This document shows, piece by piece, positions 1-5,197 of a stretch of DNA of 5,197 bases (position 1 is the first letter of the stretch; every line of letters starts with the position of its first letter). The stretch is from CAZAGT01 sp964484515. GTDB lineage: Bacteria; Desulfobacterota; DSM-4660; Desulfatiglandales; HGW-15. The stretch is taken from NCBI GenBank assembly GCA_964484515.1, contig CAZAGT010000360.1:1-5197 (forward strand), written 5' to 3'. The translations under genes and the position numbers were made by a program. The notes beneath the pieces are model-generated. The model was not told the origin of the DNA, did not search any database, and saw only the letters and a program-made list of their open reading frames with translations.

Positions 1-576
1 GAAGGGGGTGAAGTAGGCGAGCCGCCGCGGGCAACTCTAGAAAACCTGGGCGCCGTTCGTGAACAGGAGGTCCGCAACGCGGCACGGGCCCTTGGAACTC
101 GTGACATTTTCTTTCTGCCCTATGTTGATCCGCATATGGAGATCGGCGGTACGCCGCGCAGGATCGACGCACCCATCGAGGAGTTTGCCAACGCCATTGC
201 CGAATATATGGGTCGGATTCTACCTGACCTGGTCATCACCCACGGCTCTAACGGAGAATACGGCCATCCCCAACATATCTACACTCACCGGGCGACTCGC
301 CTGGCCCTCGCCAAGACACTTCCCGCAACAGCTCTCCTGAGTTGGTCCGCGAGGTATGAGTCGCCTGAGCGCGAGCGCGTCATCAACAAGGATGACCCGG
401 CAGATGTCGTGCGCGACATCACGCCCTGGCTGGACCAAAAGATCGCGGCGGCCCTCTGCCACAAGACCCAACACGCCATGTTTCTCCGCAACACGGGCGC
501 CCAAAACGTCTCGCAGATGATTTGGCGCAAAGAAAGCTTCCGCGTCTGGCAAGGGCCGCTACCACCCGACCTTTAA
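1..576 (+). CDS. LmbE/PIG-L family N-deacetylase, C-terminal part (5' end outside window)
   Basis: The frame is open from base 1 to a TAA at 574-576 (191 codons), so the start lies outside the window. Family knowledge: PIG-L/LmbE/MshB/BshB proteins are zinc enzymes that remove acetyl groups from N-acetylglucosamine-type sugars, with ligands in an N-terminal HPDD-x-x-E motif and a later His-rich motif. Seen here: the typical central helix ending in an LG turn (REQEVRNAARALG, about residues 20-32), then a strand and a YVD turn, PDLVITHG, and the signature NGEYGHPQHIYTHR around residues 84-97. This supplies the C-terminal zinc His and substrate-pocket residues. The HPDD motif must lie upstream, unseen. 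The ATG at 136 is internal, because clear family sequence precedes it. The C-terminal KTQHAMFLRN resembles the HxSQ region of relatives. The substrate cannot be told. It is convergent with the TM2 gene. Confidence 0.85.
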   Translation, partial: EGGEVGEPPRATLENLGAVREQEVRNAARALGTRDIFFLPYVDPHMEIGGTPRRIDAPIEEFANAIAEYMGRILPDLVITHGSNGEYGHPQHIYTHRATRLALAKTLPATALLSWSARYESPERERVINKDDPADVVRDITPWLDQKIAAALCHKTQHAMFLRNTGAQNVSQMIWRKESFRVWQGPLPPDL

Positions 577-595
577 AAGCCGATCTTCGACTAAC

Positions 596-621
596 CAGCT
601 CCTAACACGGCTTAGGAGCTG
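596..621. terminator. Hairpin between convergent genes, possible bidirectional terminator
   Basis: CAGCTCCTAA (596-605) and TTAGGAGCTG (612-621) form a perfect 10-bp stem with a 6-base loop. It lies 19 bases after the deacetylase stop and contains the TAA stop of the leftward TM2 gene (612-614). Its position fits a shared terminator. There is no good U-tract directly after the stem on either strand. Leftward, a TTTT occurs only about 17 bases further on. Termination is therefore inferred from position and symmetry. Confidence 0.5.
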
Positions 622-1007
622 TTCAGCACCGTGATCTGATCATTCAGTGTCCAGAAATCGTAGAGATACCCGAGTCCCAGTACTCCCCCTGTAAGTAAGT
701 AGATGAATCCCGTAAACCACTTTCCTATATAAAACCGGTGAATGCCCAAGAGTCCGAGGAACGTGAGCAGAATCCACGCCGCTGTATAGTCGATACGACC
801 CGGCTGAAACCTTAACTCCGCCTGCCGATCCAAGGAGGGTATCAGAAACAGGTCGATCAGCCATCCGATACCCAAAAGCCCGAAGGTGAAGAAGTAGATC
901 GTACCCGAGATCGGTTTCCCAAAATAGAAGCGATGAGCACCGGTAAAACCAACGAGCCACAGGATGTAACCCATCGACTTCAAATGCGTCTGCTTTTCGG
1001 AATCCAT
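612..1007 (-). CDS. Tandem TM2-domain membrane protein
   Basis: This 131-residue inner-membrane protein holds two copies of the TM2 domain. Each copy has a helix ending in the hallmark G-x-HRFY-x-GK turn (GAHRFYFGK at 23-31; GIHRFYIGK at 88-96), then a glycine-rich second helix closing on an Asp (D52 in WLIDLFLIP; D117 in YLYDFW). About 25 polar residues link the copies (LDRQAELRFQPGRIDY). Four membrane segments are expected, near 12-22, 33-56, 76-87 and 98-118. The start is supported by GGGAG 8 bases upstream of the ATG. The family has no established biochemical role in bacteria. Related double-TM2 proteins are, from memory, common in Gammaproteobacteria. It begins 49 bp after the yajD stop on the same strand and probably shares its transcript. 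The domain call is firm; the function is unknown. Confidence 0.88.
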   Translation of the reverse strand: MDSEKQTHLKSMGYILWLVGFTGAHRFYFGKPISGTIYFFTFGLLGIGWLIDLFLIPSLDRQAELRFQPGRIDYTAAWILLTFLGLLGIHRFYIGKWFTGFIYLLTGGVLGLGYLYDFWTLNDQITVLNSS

Positions 1008-1056
1008 GCTTGTATCTCCCTTACTACGAAGCCGGGCCCAGAGCTCCAGTGTGTCG

Positions 1057-1440
1057 CTACTCTTTGTCTTTCAGCAAGGCCGCGAGTTCGGCGAACGGCT
1101 TGTAGGTCGAAGCTGCCTCTTGTTCGGAGGCCGGCGTCTTCTCCTGCTGCCAGTCCTGATCCAGATACCGTGAGTGCTCATTGTCGTGGCAGTAAAGACA
1201 CAGCAACTCCCAGTTGCTACCGTCCGGCGGATTGTTATCGTGATCGTGGTCTTTATGATGAACCGTGAGCTCGCGCAGCTTCTTGCCCGCAAATTCCCGG
1301 CCACAGCGTGCACAGACCCATGGAAACAGCTTGAGCGCCCGTTCGCGGTAGCCCTTCTCTCGACGCTCCCGCTCACGTCGGGCCTCTACAACAGCCGGAT
1401 CCAGGCGATCAGTGTCCTGCCCCGTCTTTTTTGGAGACAT
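1057..1440 (-). CDS. yajD: YajD-type HNH nuclease family protein
   Basis: The protein closely resembles E. coli YajD across its core: GYRERALKLFPWVCARC, LRELTVHHKDHDHDNNP, then DGSNWELLCLYCHDNEHS, and a C-terminal YKPFAELAALL. Two CxxC pairs (C43/C46 and C81/C84, numbered from the start chosen here) are the structural zinc site. H61-H62, the HDHDNN stretch and H85/H89 make up the HNH (beta-beta-alpha metal) active site. HNH proteins cut DNA, but YajD's substrate and role are not established. Two in-frame ATGs exist, at 1446 and 1440. GAGG sits only 2 bases before the first but 8 bases before the second, so 1440 is preferred, giving 127 residues. Before GYRE there is a charged stretch (about 29 residues, rich in Arg and Glu) roughly twice as long as in E. 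coli YajD. The gene ends in a true TAG. The TM2 gene follows at 49 bp. Confidence 0.9.
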   Translation of the reverse strand: MSPKKTGQDTDRLDPAVVEARRERERREKGYRERALKLFPWVCARCGREFAGKKLRELTVHHKDHDHDNNPPDGSNWELLCLYCHDNEHSRYLDQDWQQEKTPASEQEAASTYKPFAELAALLKDKE

Positions 1441-1660
1441 TCTCATGCCCTCTATGTCTTTTTAATCTTTTGCGTTTGACGTTCGATCTGCCTGAGGCGG
1501 ACAAGCGCTTGCTCGCCCGTGGCGAGTTGGACGTTGGATGTTCATTGTCTTAACAAGAGCTACGTCCTTCGATCTAAGCATACGTTATCGCAACCCGGCA
1601 AGTCTAATCTAGAAAAGGGTTCGATCTCATCGATCAGGGATCTGAGCAGACACTATTTGC

Positions 1661-1689
1661 TTGACGTAAGAGACTAATTTCACTATGAT
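1661..1689 (+). promoter_or_regulatory. Sigma70-type promoter, rightward
   Basis: TTGACG (1661-1666) and TATGAT (1684-1689) each match 5 of 6 consensus bases and are separated by the ideal 17 bases. Transcription would start near A1694/A1695. The first gene downstream is the lipoprotein, about 390 bases away. The transcript would therefore have a long leader containing the 1743-1792 hairpin, or be a separate non-coding RNA. This is a sequence match only. Confidence 0.6.
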
Positions 1690-1742
1690 TTCCAACTCGG
1701 AGGCCGTCGGAAAACTCTATCTGCCGCGTTATCCTCATCCTC

Positions 1743-1792
1743 GCCCTGTTGAATTCTCGCTGCGCGAGACGACGAAGCCGATTCAACAGGGC
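1743..1792. repeat. Compound inverted repeat: 12-bp perfect arms with nested 6-bp hairpin
   Basis: GCCCTGTTGAAT (1743-1754) is the exact reverse complement of ATTCAACAGGGC (1781-1792). Directly inside the left arm, TCTCGC (1755-1760) pairs with GCGAGA (1764-1769) across a TGC loop. The left side is thus 18 continuous paired bases, and the right side carries an 11-base bulge (1770-1780). It lies about 50 bases after the predicted transcription start and could fold in RNA. No run of T follows on the + strand, so it does not look like a simple intrinsic terminator. It might be a structured leader, part of a small RNA, or an operator-like DNA palindrome. Confidence 0.7.
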
Positions 1793-1906
1793 AAGTCACT
1801 GCGGCGTAATTAAGAAGCCCAAGGCTGAAGGTACAAGAGGCGAGGCCGTATCGCAAACACAGGTATAGGATTCGCATCTCCTTTGCCTCGAATCTCGGTC
1901 CTCGAA

Positions 1907-1936
1907 CCTGAGGGTCCGTACGCCTCACTCCTCAGG
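1907..1936. repeat. 7-bp inverted repeat, part of a larger imperfect palindrome
   Basis: CCTGAGG (1907-1913) and CCTCAGG (1930-1936) are perfect inverted copies with a 16-base loop. The right side also pairs imperfectly with a more distant arm: 1836-1850 against 1919-1932, with three mismatches and one bulge. The two pairings are mutually exclusive, so the segment may switch structure or may simply be a degenerate repeat. It uses the same GCCTCA/TGAGGC words as the repeat at 2498-2580. Confidence 0.4.
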
Positions 1937-2086
1937 ATTTCTTTACCTTCGCTTCGCTCGGCTCAATCCCCACCCCTTCGGGGCGGGTCCCCGGTTTCGG
2001 GAGCCTTGCATCTGGACATTTTTCGGCAGACTCCGCAGGAGCTGGTTTTCGGCCGGGCTCCTAGAAAATACCCTTTGGAGAGCATA

Positions 2087-2488
2087 ATGAAGAAGTTGGT
2101 GATAGGTTTCATGGCCCTGACTTGGATCGCCCTTGCCATCGGGGGCTGCGCCTCGACGAAGGAGAAGCGGCTGGTTCTCCTCAACAAGACCCTGCAGGCC
2201 TACTACACCTCCATGCGGTGGGAGGCTTTCGAGGGGACACGCGCGTTTATGAGGCCTGATCTCCGGGGAAACAGCCCGGCGGATACCCAGGCCGTCAAGT
2301 TGGTCTCCTATGACGTGATCATGGGCCCTGCGATGATTGGGGACGACCAAGCAGTCCAAGCGGTCCAGATCAAGTATTACACGGTTACAAACCCGCGGCA
2401 ATCCAGGCTCATTGACCGTCAGACCTGGGAATACGACACGGAAAAGGAGCATTGGTGGCTGACCAGTAGGCCGCCCGACTTCAAATGA
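2087..2488 (+). CDS. Small predicted lipoprotein, function unknown
   Basis: The product is 133 residues. It opens with a lysine pair and a hydrophobic stretch (residues 4-18) ending in AIGGC, a lipobox-like site with Cys21 as the expected lipidated residue. It should be exported and lipid-anchored to a membrane, with no Asp at +2 (Ala follows the Cys). The start at 2087 is chosen because GGAG lies 6 bases upstream and the signal sequence begins there; the frame is open further upstream but shows no protein character. The mature part (about 112 residues) is mixed alpha/beta, with AYYTSMRWEAFEGTRAFMRP near 41-60, then likely strands and a C-terminal WEYDTEKEHWWLTS. A short helix followed by strands is compatible with an NTF2-like fold, but that is a guess. 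I do not recognise the family. It stands alone, convergent with polA. Confidence 0.75.
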   Translation: MKKLVIGFMALTWIALAIGGCASTKEKRLVLLNKTLQAYYTSMRWEAFEGTRAFMRPDLRGNSPADTQAVKLVSYDVIMGPAMIGDDQAVQAVQIKYYTVTNPRQSRLIDRQTWEYDTEKEHWWLTSRPPDFK

Positions 2489-2497
2489 AAGGCCCAA

Positions 2498-2580
2498 GGC
2501 ATGAGGCATGCGGTCTGAGGCAAAAAAACAAAACGTTTTCCCTTTTCCTGGCTCAAGCCTCATACCTCAAGCCTCACGCC
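2498..2580. repeat. Degenerate 7-base repeats arranged as 24-base inverted arms
   Basis: The left arm (2498-2521) reads as GGCATGA, GGCATGC, GGTCTGA, GGC. On the opposite strand the right arm (2557-2580) reads as GGCGTGA, GGCTTGA, GGTATGA, GGC. The arms match at 20 of 24 positions. The 35-base loop is A-rich then T/C-rich and contains AAAACGTTTT. It fills the gap between the convergent lipoprotein and polA stops, so it may help end both transcripts, but no classic stem plus U-run is present. It could be a dispersed intergenic repeat. Confidence 0.6.
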
Positions 2581-2644
2581 GCAGAATTCATATGTCTCAT
2601 TCCTCGGGATTCCGACGGCCTTGATACGGCCCATGAACCTGGAT

Positions 2645-5197
2645 TTAGTGAGCCTCTTCCCAGTTCCTCCCGATGTTGGTATCCACCTTGAGCGGCACAT
2701 CCAAGCGGTGCACCCGCTCCATCTCCTCCTTGACGATTGCATTGACCGCTTCAGTCTCCTCCACCGGCACCTCGAAGATAAGCTCGTCGTGGACCTGGAG
2801 CAGCATCTTGGTCTCGAATCGTTCCTGCTTTAGCCGCTCTGCAATGCTGATCATGGCCTTCTTGATGAGGTCGGCCGCTGTTCCCTGAATCGGGGTATTG
2901 ATCGCCATGCGCTCCGCCTCCGCACGTACCCGCTGATCGCTGTCGTTTATGTTCGGCAAATACCGCCTCCGATTGAAAAGGGTCGACACATAGCCCTTGG
3001 TTCGTACCGAGGCCAGCATCTCTTCGCGGTATTTCACAACTCCTTGATAGCGCGCGTAGTACGTCTCGATGTAGCTCTTGGCCGTCCTGTGATCAATGCC
3101 CAGTTCCTCGGCCAACCGGCGTGCGCCCATGCCATAGATGATGCCGAAGTTGATCGCTTTTGCAATCCGACGCTTATCAGGGGTTACGGCCGCGGGATCA
3201 ACATCGAGTATTTCGGCGGCGGTCCGGGTGTGAACGTCGTCCCCCCGGCGAAAGGCCTCCATGAAGGCCTCGTCTTTTGAATAATGGGCGAAGACGCGAA
3301 GCTCCACCTGGCTATAATCGGCCGATAGGAGCCGATGACCTGCCTTAGCCACAAAGGCCCGCCGTATCTGGCGCCCTTCCTCCCCTCGCACGGGGATATT
3401 CTGAAGATTCGGATTGCTGCTGCTGAGACGTCCGGTAGCGGCGACGGTTTGATTAAAGGACGTGTGGACCCGGCCGGTGGACGGGTCAACGAGCTTTACC
3501 AGGGCATCAATGTACGTGGACTTGAGCTTGGAGAGGGTGCGGTAGCGCAGCAGGAGCTTTGGAGTCTTGAAGGGTAAGGCCGCCAGCTTGCTAAGGACCT
3601 TGACATCAGTAGAGTACGCCTTGGTCTTGCTTGTCTTCTTCTGGGCAGGGAGCTGCAATTTCTCAAAGAGGACGTAGCCAAGTTGTTGGGACGAGTTGAT
3701 GTTGAATTCCATCCCGGCTTCGGCGTAGATCTGCTTTTCGATGTCTTTTAGCTGAACCGCAAAACGTTCCGACATCGATTTCAAATAGGCTGTGTCGATT
3801 TCAATCCCGTTCAGCTCCATCTCCGCGAGAACAGGGACCAGCTTCATCTCCAGCCCATAGAACAGATCCTCGTTCTTGTCTGCTTGCAAATGCTCGTCAA
3901 GGATGCTCATAAGCCTGAGGGTGATGTCCGCATCCTCACAGGAGTACTCTGTCGCCCTCTCCACGTCCACCTCTGCGAAGCTGAGTTGCTGTTTGCCCTT
4001 ACCCACCACGTCGGCATAGGAGATCATCTTGTGAGCGAGGTAGTGCTGGGCAAGATAATCGAGACCGTGCTGCCGCAGACCCGGATTGATGACATACGAC
4101 GCGATCATGGTATCAAAATGGATCCCCTCCATGCGCACGCCGTGGCGAGTGAGGACCAGGGTATCGTATTTGATGTTCTGTCCCACCTTCGCGATGCGAT
4201 TATCCTCAAAAATCGGCCTGAGGAGTTCCAGCGCCGATCCAATCTCCAATTGGCGGGGCGCCCCGTGATAACGATGTGCCAAGGGCAGATAGGTGCCCCT
4301 GCCCTCCTCAAGAGCAAGAGATATCCCCACAAGCTCGGCGGAGAGAGGGTCCCTGCTCGTCGTCTCTGTGTCGACGCAGACCAAGCCTTTCCCTTTGATC
4401 TCCTCAATCAACGACCGGAGATCACCCTCCGAAAGGCAGGCTCGGTAATCTCCGGTCTCAGAGGCTTTAGGGCTCGCAAACTGATCCCACAACCCCTTAA
4501 ACTCCAGTTCGCGAAACATCTCCGAAAGGGTCTCGTTGTCGGGCTTGCCGAGCTTCAGATCTTCAACCCCTACCTCCAGCTCGACGAACCGATCGATCGT
4601 GACCAGTTTCTTGCTCAAGGCTGCGGCATCCTGAGCCATTTCCAGGTTTTCCTTGAGCTTCTTCTGCTTGATGTCCGCCAAATGTCCCAAAACGCCTTCC
4701 AATGAGCCGTAACTCTTGATCAGACCGGCAGCGGTCTTTTCCCCCACCCCGGGAACACCAGGGATGTTATCCGATCGGTCGCCGGCCAATCCCATGACAT
4801 CGATGATCTGCAGAGGCTCGAGCTCGTTTTCGGCGACAAAGGTACGGTAATCGGTGAACTTGTCTTTCATGGTATCCCAGAGAGCGATCTTCTCCGTGAT
4901 GAGCTGTCGAAAGTCCTTGTCTCCCGTGACGATGATCACCTCGAAGGATTCCCTTTCGGCCTTACGCGCAAGGGTGCCGATAATATCGTCCGCCTCGTAG
5001 CCTGTCTTCTCGATCGCCCTGACGTTGAATCCCCTGACGGCCTCCTTGATATAGGGAATCTGGACGATTAGGTCCTCAGGCGGCGGCGGCCTGTTCGCCT
5101 TGTATTCCGGGTAGATCTCATGCCGAAAGGTTGGGCCCTTGGCGTCAAAGACGATCGCGGCATACTGGGGGTTCTTCTAGCCGAGGAGGGTCAGGAT
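2645..5197 (-). CDS. polA: DNA polymerase I (5' end outside window; in-frame TAG near the edge)
   Basis: DNA polymerase I fills gaps and removes RNA primers during replication and repair. Residues are counted from the codon after the TAG (843 residues). 5'-nuclease domain, 1 to about 240: metal ligands VFDAKG (D11), EADD (61-64), TGDKD (D86, D88) and GDRSDN (D133, D136), then the helix-hairpin-helix GVPGVGEKTA. 3'-5' proofreading exonuclease, about 260-430: DTET (D269, E271), KYD (D338), Y411 and D415 all kept, so a DEDDy exonuclease that looks active, unlike Taq. Polymerase domain, about 440-843: motif A DYSQVELR (D620), motif B with KAINFGIIYG (F677), motif C VHDE (D797). The C-terminus RNWEEAH is complete. 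The frame continues through TAG (5177-5179) to the edge. The first in-frame start after the TAG is a GTG at 4939, which would remove most metal ligands of the 5' nuclease, so it is not accepted as the true start. A full-length protein would be about 900 residues. Confidence 0.93.
5177..5179 (-). other. In-frame TAG within the polA 5'-nuclease coding region
   Basis: Reading polA leftward, the codons before this point encode ILTLLG and those after encode KNPQYAAIVFDAKG. Both sides fit the family's helix leading into the first central strand, where relatives carry a charged residue such as Glu or Lys. The reading frame is unchanged across the site, so a single base substitution (for example GAG or AAG to TAG) explains it, not a frameshift. 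It lies only 18 bases from the window end. It may be an assembly or read error or a real nonsense mutation. Confidence 0.8.

Larger units (their letters stand above)
1447..2086. other. 640-base intergenic region without a convincing gene
   Basis: This gap separates the divergent yajD (leftward) and the lipoprotein gene (rightward). No open frame here has both a ribosome site and a recognisable protein. It contains a rightward promoter (1661-1689), a compound inverted repeat (1743-1792), a 7-bp inverted repeat (1907-1936), a short IR ahead of the lipoprotein gene (2037-2042 with 2057-2062), and a small hairpin CTCGCC-CGT-GGCGAG (1512-1526). The last is flanked by two near-identical 10-mers, GACGTTCGAT (1478-1487) and GACGTTGGAT (1530-1539). 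No strong leftward promoter for yajD was found. Confidence 0.6.

Noticed and set aside
136..138. ATG at 136 as start of the deacetylase
   Set aside because: Family-like sequence continues in frame to base 1, so this Met is internal.
1685..1813. Possible 42-residue ORF starting with ATG inside the -10 box region
   Set aside because: No ribosome site; the ATG lies upstream of the predicted transcription start; the sequence spans the inverted repeat and matches no family I know.
1683..1928. 81-codon leftward frame in the intergenic region
   Set aside because: No ribosome site, no recognisable protein, and it crosses several inverted repeats.
1883..2086. Upstream extension of the lipoprotein frame to an ATG at 1883
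   Set aside because: It would bury the signal peptide inside the protein; GGAG before 2087 supports the internal start.
1943..2563. Leftward 206-codon frame opposite the lipoprotein gene
   Set aside because: Antisense to a gene with a signal peptide and ribosome site, and it runs through repeats; no protein features.
2485..2691. Rightward ORF overlapping the lipoprotein stop (ATGA overlap)
   Set aside because: The overlap imitates translational coupling, but the frame consists of the heptamer repeat and antisense polA.
3884..4705. Long open frame (273 codons) on the + strand within polA
   Set aside because: Entirely antisense to highly conserved polA sequence; the protein has no recognisable domain.
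4937..4939. GTG at 4939 as the polA start
   Set aside because: Conserved 5'-nuclease sequence, including VFDAKG and EADD, lies directly upstream in the same frame; starting here would remove catalytic ligands.

Overview
The window is a stretch of bacterial chromosome, moderately GC-rich by eye, with five protein genes. Two of them run off an edge or are compromised near it. Nothing seen fixes the species. The PolA looks like the deltaproteobacterial/Nitrospirae/NC10 kind, while the YajD protein and the tandem-TM2 protein resemble gammaproteobacterial families. These placements are from memory of the families, not from a search. No rRNA, tRNA, CRISPR array, transposase or phage gene was seen.

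Layout from left to right: (1) 1-576 (+), the C-terminal part of a LmbE/PIG-L-type zinc deacetylase, 5' end outside the window. (2) A 10-bp hairpin at the convergent junction with the next gene. (3) 612-1007 (-), a small membrane protein with two TM2 domains, and 1057-1440 (-), a YajD-type HNH protein. They are 49 bp apart, in the order yajD then TM2, and are probably cotranscribed. (4) 1447-2086, about 640 bases with no convincing gene. It holds a good sigma70-type promoter pointing right, a striking perfect 12-bp inverted repeat with a second hairpin nested inside, and weaker repeats. (5) 2087-2488 (+), a small predicted lipoprotein of unknown function. (6) 2489-2644, a convergent spacer carrying degenerate 7-base repeats in inverted arms. 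(7) 2645 to the right edge (-), polA, DNA polymerase I, with all three enzymatic domains but an in-frame TAG 21 bases from the edge.

The genes do not form one pathway. polA is replication and repair housekeeping. YajD is a putative nuclease of unknown role, and the deacetylase, TM2 protein and lipoprotein are envelope or metabolic functions that cannot be specified further. The most useful leads are the polA nonsense codon (real mutation or contig-edge error) and the promoter-plus-hairpin block at 1661-1792, which could be a small RNA or a structured leader. No clearly new biological system is visible.
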